NCBI GenBank assembly: GCA_002427755.1
Contig: DIYO01000004.1
Location: 62,001-126,000 of the forward strand
Length of the DNA stretch: 64,000 nucleotides
Source of the DNA: Roseivirga sp. UBA6052
GTDB lineage: Bacteria; Bacteroidota; Bacteroidia; Cytophagales; Cyclobacteriaceae
Direction of reading: 5' to 3'
Shown here: positions 42,977 to 50,603 of the stretch, in pieces
Layout of the letters: each line of letters begins with the position of its first letter
Numbering within the stretch: the first letter of the stretch is position 1
The notes under the pieces: model-generated
Told to the model about the DNA's origin: nothing
The model's database searches: none
What the model saw: the letters and a program-made list of their open reading frames with translations, nothing else
Made by a program: the position numbers and the translations under genes

Positions 42977-44537
42977 ATGCCTTTTGTGTCTTAAGATCGC
43001 GTTCATAATCGTTTATAGCCACGAAGTAATCCGGATCTTCTAATACATTCACTTCACAGATTTCTCCGGCACGTTTGATCATATTTACACAGTCTTTGCT
43101 CAAATGCCTCAAATGGATGGTCTTGCCTTCTTGCGTATACTTATCAGCTACTTTGTTGATGGCCTCAATCGCGGATTGATCCATAACCTTCGATTCTTCA
43201 AAATCGATAATCACCGAGTTAGGATCGTTCTTTGGATCAAACTTTGTTAAAAATGTTGTTGTAGAGGCGAAAAACAGCGGACCGTAAATCTCATAGTGCT
43301 TCACACCGTGTTCATCGATATACTTTCTCGCACGTATGCGCAATGCGTTTTCCCATGCAAAAGCCAAGGCCGATATGACCACACCAACAAGCACTGCAAC
43401 AGCTAAGTCTTCGATTACTGTAATGCCCGAAACAACTATAATCACAATCACATCAGTACGTGGCACTTTATTCCAAACCCTTAAACTCCCCCACTCAAAA
43501 GTGGCAATAGCTACCATGAACATTACACCAACCAATACAGCGATTGGAACTATGGCAATCAGTTCCCCTAAAACCAACATAAATGAAAGGAGGAAAACAG
43601 CTGCTACAAAAGAAGATAGTCTAGCTCTAGCTCCGGAGTTTAAGTTGATCATCGTCTGACCAATCATTGCACATCCTCCCATACCACCAAAAAAGCCTGT
43701 TGCTAGATTTGCAATACCTTGGGCCATAGACTCTCTATTTCCACTACCCCGTGTATCCGTAATTTCATCAACTAATGTCAGTGTTAGAAGACTCTCAATT
43801 AAGCCTACACCAGCCACTTTCAAAGCAAATGGAAAAATGATCCACAAGCTCTCAGTAGTAAATGGAATACCATCAAAAAGAACAAAGAATGGGGAAAACA
43901 GGCCATCTGCCATGGTACTCATATCAGCCTTATCACCAATAGTTATGGTGTCAGGAAATACGAACATGGCTAATACCGTTGCCACTACTATGCCTACTAA
44001 AGCAGAAGGTACAGCCTTAGTAAGCTTTGGTAACAGAAACATGATAAGCATGGTAATTCCGATAAGTACCAGAAAAGCAATCATGCCACGCTGGGTCAGT
44101 TCCGTACCATCCTTCATGGTAAACTGACTGAATTGCGCCATAAAAATCACAATCGCTAATCCATTCACAAAACCTAACATTACAGAGTGAGGCACCATTC
44201 TAATAAACTTACCCAGTTTTAATGCGCCAACAGCCATCTGTAAAACACCAGCAAACATAATGGCGGGAAATAAATAAGTAACTCCGTGTTCAGCTACTAA
44301 TGGAGCGACAACAACGGCAACTGCACCTGTTGCTCCTGTAATCATACCGGGCCTACCCCCCAGTAGCGATGTGATTATTCCCATTAAGAAGGCAGAGAAC
44401 AAACCAATCTTAGCATCTACACCTGCAATAATGGCAAATGCAATAGCTTCTGGCACGAGTGCAATGGCTACCGTAAGACCAGATAATATCTCGTCTTTTA
44501 CAAAACCTTGCTGTCTGTTGATAAATGAATACGTCAT
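42975..44537 (-). CDS. SulP-family anion transporter with STAS domain
   Basis: The 520-residue protein has about 12-14 helices. The SulP N-terminus is DEILSGLTVAIALVPEAIAFAIIAG near 15-39, followed by GLFSAFLMGIITSLLGGRPGMITGATGAVAVV near 46-77 around the anion-binding site. A C-terminal STAS domain (about 425-510, with VIIDFEESKVMDQSAIEAI) completes it. Members import sulfate, bicarbonate or other anions, and which one is carried here cannot be told. It is monocistronic, sharing a bidirectional terminator with the convergent AIM24-like gene. Its 5' end diverges from padR 1 across 186 bp. Confidence 0.92.
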   Translation of the reverse strand: MTYSFINRQQGFVKDEILSGLTVAIALVPEAIAFAIIAGVDAKIGLFSAFLMGIITSLLGGRPGMITGATGAVAVVVAPLVAEHGVTYLFPAIMFAGVLQMAVGALKLGKFIRMVPHSVMLGFVNGLAIVIFMAQFSQFTMKDGTELTQRGMIAFLVLIGITMLIMFLLPKLTKAVPSALVGIVVATVLAMFVFPDTITIGDKADMSTMADGLFSPFFVLFDGIPFTTESLWIIFPFALKVAGVGLIESLLTLTLVDEITDTRGSGNRESMAQGIANLATGFFGGMGGCAMIGQTMINLNSGARARLSSFVAAVFLLSFMLVLGELIAIVPIAVLVGVMFMVAIATFEWGSLRVWNKVPRTDVIVIIVVSGITVIEDLAVAVLVGVVISALAFAWENALRIRARKYIDEHGVKHYEIYGPLFFASTTTFLTKFDPKNDPNSVIIDFEESKVMDQSAIEAINKVADKYTQEGKTIHLRHLSKDCVNMIKRAGEICEVNVLEDPDYFVAINDYERDLKTQKA

Positions 44538-44651
44538 GGGTTAGTTTAATGAAGCCGCAAAAGTAGAATTAACTTTTCGAACTGTTATAGTACTCCTTCA
44601 AATGTTTGACTAAACGATTGCAAAGCAAGTTGAAAACTATAATTACTACAA

Positions 44652-44716
44652 TTAAGGTAAATAATGATCAGATCGCTTTGCAGCAGAAATATTAAAAACT
44701 ACTTTTAAGGTAAATA
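44652..44716 (+). promoter_or_regulatory. Candidate operator region of padR 1 (direct and inverted motifs)
   Basis: The 12-mer TTAAGGTAAATA occurs twice (44652-44663 and 44705-44716), 53 bp apart, close to five helical turns. The second copy overlaps CTACTTTTAAGGTAA (44699-44713). In reverse this resembles the TTACTAAAAAGTAG motif in front of padR 2, suggesting related operator sites. Confidence 0.45.
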
Positions 44717-44723
44717 TCAAATT

Positions 44724-45062
44724 ATGGGAAAGCATCATTTAGGTGAATTCGAAGAAATCGTCATGCTAACTGTAGCCATTTTACACGGTAAAGCCTATGG
44801 AGTAGCCATTATCGATGAGATCGAAAATAGACTCAATCGATCCGTAAGTATTGGTTCTCTACAAGTAGTCTTAAAGCGGTTAGAAGACAAGGGATACCTT
44901 AAATCTTCTTTTGGAGAAGCAACTGCTATGAGAGGTGGAAAGCGTAAACGCATGTTTACAATCACTTCTGCAGGCAAGCAAATCCTCAAAGTCACCAAAG
45001 AACAAAGACTTGGTCTTTGGGATGCAGTCCCCAATATGGTGTTTGAATTCAAAACCATATAA
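44724..45062 (+). CDS. PadR-family transcriptional regulator (padR 1)
   Basis: The 112-residue protein is a compact PadR winged helix: LGEFEEIVMLTVAILHGKAYGVAIIDEIE near 5-33, the recognition helix region SVSIGSLQVVLKRLEDKGYLKSSFGE near 39-64, and the wing MRGGKRKRMFTITSAGKQIL near 69-88. It has only a short C-terminal dimerisation helix. PadR proteins are usually local repressors released by small toxic ligands or by other signals. It lies 17 bp upstream of permease C, so regulation of that permease and of itself is the natural inference. Confidence 0.9.
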   Translation: MGKHHLGEFEEIVMLTVAILHGKAYGVAIIDEIENRLNRSVSIGSLQVVLKRLEDKGYLKSSFGEATAMRGGKRKRMFTITSAGKQILKVTKEQRLGLWDAVPNMVFEFKTI

Positions 45063-45079
45063 ACCGATTAACCGAGAAG

Positions 45080-47680
45080 ATGAATAACTCATCACCATCT
45101 AAGTTCCTTTTGAAATTTTTTCGCTGGTTTTGCGATCCTAACCTAGTAGAGGGTATAGAAGGAGATTTGATGGAAAGATTCGAATTAAGAGCAGCAAAAA
45201 TTGGTCATAGAGCTGCTCAAAGAAAATTCGCGAAAGATGTGTTTCAACTCATCAGACCGGGAATCATTAAATCATTTACAGGTAATCAAAAACTCAATTT
45301 ACTAGGTATGTTACAACACAATTTACTCATCAGTTTTAGGAGCTTTTTGCGATACAAAAGTTCTTTCTTCATCAATTTAATAGGCCTATCAAGTGGATTA
45401 GCTTGTGCCATTTTTATTTACTTATGGGTTCAAGATGAACGCTCGACTGACCGTTTTCATGAGAAAAATGACCAATTAGTTCAGGTTATGCTTCATCATG
45501 AAGAATCTGGTACGCTCAATACACAAGAAGACACGCAAGGCATTTTAGCAGCTGCTTTGGAGGAAGATGTCCCTGAAATCATCACCGCTATTCAAGCCAC
45601 TCCTTCATTCTGGTTTGGCAAAATGCCTTTAACCAACGAAGAGAATGTAGCCATAAAGGCAAGTGGTAAGTTTGTTGACTATCGCTATTTTGAATTATTC
45701 TCATTTCCATTAATACAAGGCGATGCCTCATCCGTTCTTAAGGCGCAGGAGAATATTGTAATTTCTGAGTCTCTCGCCTTAAGCTTATTCGGAACTACTG
45801 ACAACATCATTGGCAAAACCTTAGACTGGCAACTACTCCATTTCAATATGCCGGTTCAAGTATCAGGGGTCTTTAAAGATGTTCCCAAAAACTCCACAGA
45901 GGAATTCGACTTTGTACTATCATTCGAAATATTTAGAGGCATAGTTGGCGATGGCCTGCATTGGGGAAATTATAATGCCTTGACCTATGCCCTAGTGGAG
46001 AAAAATACAGACTTAGAATTACTGAATGAAAAATTGGCTCCATTCGTCAAGAACAAAGTAGAATGGTCAAATGTCATCCCATTCGTTCGTCCTTATGCCG
46101 ACAGACATCTCTATGGCAAATATGAGAATGGTGTGCAGTCCGGTGGAAGAATAGAATATGTGAAACTCTTCACTATTATTTCCATCTTCATTGTATTGAT
46201 CGCCTGTATCAATTTCATGAACCTTTCTACTGCAAAGGCTTCAAGAAAAACAAAAGAGGTTGGGGTTAAAAAGGCCATAGGTGCAGGTAAAGGCACGCTA
46301 ATCTTCCAATATCTTCAGGAATCTCTTCTCTTAACGTTTATATCAGCATTGTTCGCTTTAGGACTTGTAGCACTACTATTACCTCAATTCAATCAACTCA
46401 CAAGCAAGGCAATTGAACTGTCATTCGATGCTCAGCTTTTAAAGGGATTATTAATAATTATCCTCTTGACGGGATTAGTTGCCGGAAGTTATCCTGCCTT
46501 TTATCTATCAGGATTCAAGCCGGCAGAGGTTTTGAAAAGCAGGATCAAAACTTCACTAGGTGAACTTTGGGTGCGCAAAGGGCTCGTTGTTTTCCAATTC
46601 TCGCTTTCTGTTATCCTTATTGTCTCCGTATTGGTCATATCTGAACAAATCAATTACGTGCAAAACAAGAATCTAGGGTACAATAAGGTGAACCTAGTCT
46701 TGTTTGCCAGCGAGGGAAAAATCGCATCAGACCTTTCAGGATTTGTGGACCAAGTCAATAATATACCCGGTGTTATTCAAGCATCATGTACCGGACATGA
46801 TATCATAAAAGGCGGAAACTATACTACCGACTTGAATTGGGAAGGCAAGAACCCCGAAGTTGAAACTAGATTTGCCAACATGGGAGTAGACTATGGATTT
46901 ATAGAAACTCTTGGTGTAGATATTATTGAAGGAAGAAGCTTTTCAAGTGAGTTAGTTTCTGACAGTTCCAAAATCATATTCAACGAAAAAGCCATAGAAG
47001 TTATGGGCATTGAAGATCCCGTAGGTAAAAAAGTAAAGCTTTGGGGAAGAGATGTTCAAATTATAGGTATCGCGAAAGACTTCCATTTTGAATCACTGCA
47101 CGAACCTGTTACTCCGTTGTTCTTCTTATTAGAGCGAGGACTGCTTCGAAATATTTTAGTGAGAATTGAGGGTGGTCAAGAAAGAGGTGCACTGGAAAGA
47201 CTGGAAGACAAATACAAGGAATTCAATCCTGAACTGACATTCGACTATGCCTTCTTGGATCAAAGTTATGCCCAGCAATATGCCGCGGAAGAAAAGGTCT
47301 CATCACTAGCCAAGTACTTTAGCGGTCTAACAATTATTATTTCATGCCTAGGCCTATTTGGTTTGGCAGTCTTTACTACGGAAACAAGATCCAAAGAAAT
47401 AGGCATAAGAAAAGTATTAGGTGCCTCTAGCCTGAGCATCATCAAATTGGTGTCAAACGACTTCAATAAAATCGTAGGGCTTGCCATCATTATCTCGCTG
47501 CCATTGAGTTATTTCTTAATCTCAGAATGGTTAAAAGGCTTTGCCTACACCATAGAATTAAAGACGTGGTATTTCATAGGCTCGGGGCTGCTTGCCCTTT
47601 TGGTGGCATGGTTAACCATTGGACTACAAACATTTAAAGCTGCTTTTTCAAATCCGGTACAACGGTTAAGAAGTGAGTAA
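45080..47680 (+). CDS. Prefixed FtsX/MacB-like ABC permease (permease C)
   Basis: The 866-residue protein consists of an N-terminal prefix (1-76, containing FFRWFCDPNLVEGIEGDLMERF and ending in a basic amphipathic stretch) and an FtsX-type core beginning at Met77 (MLQHNLLISFRSF). The core has a helix near 95-117, an extracytoplasmic domain, KEVGVKKAIGA near 392-402, a second half with KEIGIRKVLGA near 770, and the tail NPVQRLRSE. The prefix, with its GDLxER core, matches the 'permease prefix' domain type seen with PadR regulators. It follows padR 1 by 17 bp. No ATPase gene is linked. The substrate, perhaps a toxic peptide or lipid, is unknown. Confidence 0.85.
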   Translation: MNNSSPSKFLLKFFRWFCDPNLVEGIEGDLMERFELRAAKIGHRAAQRKFAKDVFQLIRPGIIKSFTGNQKLNLLGMLQHNLLISFRSFLRYKSSFFINLIGLSSGLACAIFIYLWVQDERSTDRFHEKNDQLVQVMLHHEESGTLNTQEDTQGILAAALEEDVPEIITAIQATPSFWFGKMPLTNEENVAIKASGKFVDYRYFELFSFPLIQGDASSVLKAQENIVISESLALSLFGTTDNIIGKTLDWQLLHFNMPVQVSGVFKDVPKNSTEEFDFVLSFEIFRGIVGDGLHWGNYNALTYALVEKNTDLELLNEKLAPFVKNKVEWSNVIPFVRPYADRHLYGKYENGVQSGGRIEYVKLFTIISIFIVLIACINFMNLSTAKASRKTKEVGVKKAIGAGKGTLIFQYLQESLLLTFISALFALGLVALLLPQFNQLTSKAIELSFDAQLLKGLLIIILLTGLVAGSYPAFYLSGFKPAEVLKSRIKTSLGELWVRKGLVVFQFSLSVILIVSVLVISEQINYVQNKNLGYNKVNLVLFASEGKIASDLSGFVDQVNNIPGVIQASCTGHDIIKGGNYTTDLNWEGKNPEVETRFANMGVDYGFIETLGVDIIEGRSFSSELVSDSSKIIFNEKAIEVMGIEDPVGKKVKLWGRDVQIIGIAKDFHFESLHEPVTPLFFLLERGLLRNILVRIEGGQERGALERLEDKYKEFNPELTFDYAFLDQSYAQQYAAEEKVSSLAKYFSGLTIIISCLGLFGLAVFTTETRSKEIGIRKVLGASSLSIIKLVSNDFNKIVGLAIIISLPLSYFLISEWLKGFAYTIELKTWYFIGSGLLALLVAWLTIGLQTFKAAFSNPVQRLRSE

Positions 47681-47772
47681 CTAAGAACCGTTCTCTTTTT
47701 TTTGAAGTAGCCCATTCAAACGAATCGCTGCATTATTAGTTGAATAATGACTAAGGCATACTTTTTGTCTTA

Positions 47773-48918
47773 ATGGTCAAAAACTCAACACTAATGAAAA
47801 AACGAATGATTACTCATTGGAGTCACTTTATGTGGCTCCTACTATTATCTATAACCTGTAATGCACAGAACACTACGCAGACCCAACTAACAATAGATAA
47901 GTACGGTCAAGGTTTCATAAAGAATAAGCATGTTAATTCGGTTTCAATTGGAATCTTAAAAGAAGGAATAACATATACAGGGCATTATGGAGAAATTACA
48001 AAAGGCAAAGGCGATACTCCTAATAATGAAACGCTCTACGAAGTAGGTTCGGTCACCAAAACATTGACAGGATTTCTTCTGGCAAAAGCAGTCTTGGAAA
48101 AGAGAATTGATCTTGATGATAATATTCAAAAGTATCTAAAGAGTTCTTATTCAAATCTGGTTTACAATGATCAGCCTATTACAATTAGGCACTTGATTAC
48201 TCACACCTCAGGATTACCACTCTTCTTACCTAAAGAAATGAATGGCCTTTATGAAACTCTGGCTGAAGATGTTCCAGAAAAATATCTAGCATTAGAGAAG
48301 CAATACAGCAAAGATCAATTCTTTAAGGATCTTGGAGACATTACCCTAACTCAAGAACCTGGTATCAACTATTCTTATTCGAACGCTGGAACAGAAATTT
48401 TAGGGCATGTGCTCGAGACCATTTATGACAAGAGTGTTGATGTGCTCTTTCAAGAGACTTTCTCCAATTATGGAATGAACAATACAAACATATCACGAAA
48501 CACAGTGGAAGGAGAAAACCCTGTCAAGGGATATTGGTTAAGCAACACGAAGCATTCACCCAACAATCTAAATACGCTATGGGCTACAGGAAGTGGTGCA
48601 AACATGACAATGAACGACATGCTTCAATATGCTAAGCTTCAGCTAGACCGAAGCAACGAGATTGTTCAGGAATCACATCGCATTCTCAGTAGCAATAACA
48701 GTTCAAGAAAAACAGCTTACCTATGGGATGTAAAACAGGACAAATACGGTACGTATTTCAATCACCATGGAGGCACAAGTGGTGTTCAGAATTGGCTCTT
48801 TATATTCCCTAAATATGATCTAGCCATCTCCATTATCACTAACCATAGTAGCACGAAAACCCCGAAACTATTGAGTAAAACAGCTCAGAAAATTCTGAAA
48901 GAAGTAATCTCAGAATAA
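47773..48918 (+). CDS. Exported serine hydrolase of the beta-lactamase/DD-peptidase (class C-like) fold
   Basis: The 381-residue protein has a signal peptide (WLLLLSITCNAQ, cleavage near 32; several possible Met starts at 1, 8 and 12). It has the three serine-hydrolase motifs: Ser-x-x-Lys at S93VTK, Tyr-x-Asn at Y202SN, and HGG near 332-334. LITHTSGLPLF near 141-151 is also characteristic. Such 'beta-lactamase-related' proteins are esterases or D-amino peptidases and are rarely true beta-lactamases. It lies 92 bp after permease C with a weak hairpin between, so it may be cotranscribed with cassette 1. A strong terminator follows. Confidence 0.87.
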   Translation: MVKNSTLMKKRMITHWSHFMWLLLLSITCNAQNTTQTQLTIDKYGQGFIKNKHVNSVSIGILKEGITYTGHYGEITKGKGDTPNNETLYEVGSVTKTLTGFLLAKAVLEKRIDLDDNIQKYLKSSYSNLVYNDQPITIRHLITHTSGLPLFLPKEMNGLYETLAEDVPEKYLALEKQYSKDQFFKDLGDITLTQEPGINYSYSNAGTEILGHVLETIYDKSVDVLFQETFSNYGMNNTNISRNTVEGENPVKGYWLSNTKHSPNNLNTLWATGSGANMTMNDMLQYAKLQLDRSNEIVQESHRILSSNNSSRKTAYLWDVKQDKYGTYFNHHGGTSGVQNWLFIFPKYDLAISIITNHSSTKTPKLLSKTAQKILKEVISE

Positions 48919-48924
48919 AGAAAT

Positions 48925-48950
48925 AAGGGGCCTTTCTAGAGCCCCTTTTT
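48925..48950 (+). terminator. Intrinsic terminator of the serine hydrolase gene
   Basis: AAGGGGC (48926-48932) pairs with GCCCCTT (48941-48947), with an 8-nt loop and five consecutive T ending at 48950. It lies 7 bp after the stop codon. Confidence 0.88.
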
Positions 48951-49100
48951 CATTAACCGCCTTGCTAATTAGAAAAGACCAATTTTAGCTCACCTCCTTA
49001 ATTCAATTTTTGAGGATGTCTGTATGATATATTAGGTCAAATCGATGCAACCTTTCAGGCAAACCCTAATCTGTAGAAATGAAATACGTAAGACCTGCTC

Positions 49101-50144
49101 ATGAGAATCTTAATTATACTAAGCATATTTCTTTTCATCTCAACGAGCCTCAAATGCCAAGAAGATTATCAAATCCTGAATTTTGAATTTGAAGGTCACT
49201 CCATTAACGGCATTCTTAATCAACCGCATCAGCAAAAACCAAAAGGGATTGTATTGATCATTCATGGTTATGGCAGAACCAATGCAGTTGAAAACAATTG
49301 GCACAGAGATGTTAGGAAAGCCATTTTAAAATCAGGCTACTCCACATATATGTGGGATAAGATGGGATGTGGAGAAAGTGAAGGCACATTTGACATCAAC
49401 CAACCCGTTCAGAATAGTGCAGATGAAGCCATTGCAGCAATTAAGCTGCTCCAAGAAAATAACATACCCGGTGCTCAAGATATTGGTCTATGGGGTGTAA
49501 GTAGAGCTGGCTGGATTAACCCTTTAATCATTCAGAAATATGAAGACATCAAGTTCTGGATTTCAGTTAGTGGAGTAGACGATAAAGAAAACTGGGGTTA
49601 TCTTCTCTATGAAAATCTGCTTATCGAAGGATTTCCCAAGGAAGAAGCTTTATTCATCCAAAAAGAGTGGACACAGGGAAACCTAATAAGCCACAAGGGC
49701 GGAACCTTTGAGGAATACCTTGAGGCTACCCAATACTTCAGAAAGAACATGTTTGTGAAACGATGGAATAACGGTTATCAAATCACCAAGGAAGATTACT
49801 ATGCCTCACAACCAGATTACAGAAACAAGAAATTTGATTCTCAAACCGGATTAGAAATTGTCTTAGACGGATTTGAAGAAATGCTATCAAAGATAGAAAT
49901 ACCTGTGCTCGCTCTATTTGGTGAAAAAGACAAAAATGTGGACTGGAGGAAAACGAAAAGAGTTTACCAAGAATTTCTAAAGGGTGAGGATCAACTTACC
50001 ATTAAGAGCTTCCCAAATACAAACCATAATATGGTTTTATGTTCAACCGGAGGATTCTACGAGTTTCAAAACAATAAATCCGCTCTAAAAAGACCTCTAG
50101 GATACACAGAGAGTATAACAAGTTGGTTACTTTCTCTAGACTAG
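49101..50144 (+). CDS. Exported alpha/beta hydrolase
   Basis: The 347-residue protein has a signal peptide (RILIILSIFLFISTSLKCQ, cleavage near 19-20) and an alpha/beta-hydrolase core. The core has the oxyanion segment LIIHGYGRT near 53-60, the nucleophile elbow GVSRAG with Ser134, an acid in FGEKDKNVDW (Asp277), and His309 in NTNHNMV. WDKMGCGESEG near 85-95 fits the family's second strand-turn. It probably cleaves an ester or amide in the periplasm and the substrate is unknown. It lies between padR cassettes 1 and 2, separated from the serine hydrolase by a terminator, and 111 bp before padR 2. Confidence 0.85.
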   Translation: MRILIILSIFLFISTSLKCQEDYQILNFEFEGHSINGILNQPHQQKPKGIVLIIHGYGRTNAVENNWHRDVRKAILKSGYSTYMWDKMGCGESEGTFDINQPVQNSADEAIAAIKLLQENNIPGAQDIGLWGVSRAGWINPLIIQKYEDIKFWISVSGVDDKENWGYLLYENLLIEGFPKEEALFIQKEWTQGNLISHKGGTFEEYLEATQYFRKNMFVKRWNNGYQITKEDYYASQPDYRNKKFDSQTGLEIVLDGFEEMLSKIEIPVLALFGEKDKNVDWRKTKRVYQEFLKGEDQLTIKSFPNTNHNMVLCSTGGFYEFQNNKSALKRPLGYTESITSWLLSLD

Positions 50145-50187
50145 CCCTTCTCTTCTCAGTCTATACAAGCTCACATTTTATTATTAC

Positions 50188-50236
50188 TTACTAAAAAGTA
50201 GAACATATATAAAAACTTCTCGTATATTTGTTCTAC
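50188..50236 (+). promoter_or_regulatory. Promoter and candidate operator of padR 2
   Basis: The palindrome-like TTACTAAAAAGTAG (50188-50201) is followed by a perfect 8-bp inverted repeat GTAGAACA (50198-50205) / TGTTCTAC (50229-50236). Its right arm overlaps the perfect -7 element TATATTTG (50223-50230). A protein bound to the repeat would cover the promoter, as expected for PadR autorepression. Confidence 0.6.
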
Positions 50237-50255
50237 AATCTAGTAACATAAGATC

Positions 50256-50603
50256 ATGAAGGAAACGAAACTAGGAGACTTTGAAGAAACGCTCTTACTG
50301 TTGGTAGGCATACTAGACAAAGAAGCCTATGCATTTAAGATTGCTGAAGAATTTGAATCTCAAACCCAGAGAGCAGTATCTATTGGCGCAGTGCACTCCA
50401 CATTGAACCGATTGAGTGAAAAAGGATTCTTGACATCGGAAATGGGTGAAGCCACAGCAGAAAGAGGCGGAAGGAGAAAGCGAATTTATTCAATTACTGC
50501 ACATGGCGAGCGCGTGCTGAAAGAATCGAGAGACTTTAAACTCTCTCTATGGAATCAATATCCGGCATTTGCAACCGGCAAACTTAATTTCATTTTCGAA
50601 TGA
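50256..50603 (+). CDS. PadR-family transcriptional regulator (padR 2)
   Basis: The 115-residue PadR protein has LGDFEETLLLLVGILDKEAYAFKIAEEFE near 6-34, the DNA-reading part RAVSIGAVHSTLNRLSEKGFLTSEMGEATAERGGRRKRIYSITAHG (about 38-83), and a short C-terminal helix. It is closely similar to padR 1 in the winged helix. Its stop overlaps the ATG of permease D by 4 bp (ATGA), so regulator and permease are translationally coupled. Its own promoter carries a candidate operator. Confidence 0.9.
   Translation: MKETKLGDFEETLLLLVGILDKEAYAFKIAEEFESQTQRAVSIGAVHSTLNRLSEKGFLTSEMGEATAERGGRRKRIYSITAHGERVLKESRDFKLSLWNQYPAFATGKLNFIFE

Noticed and set aside
47681..47772. Small hairpin AGAAC/GTTCT with a T run after permease C as a terminator
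   Set aside because: The stem is only four to five pairs with almost no loop, so it is too weak to call.
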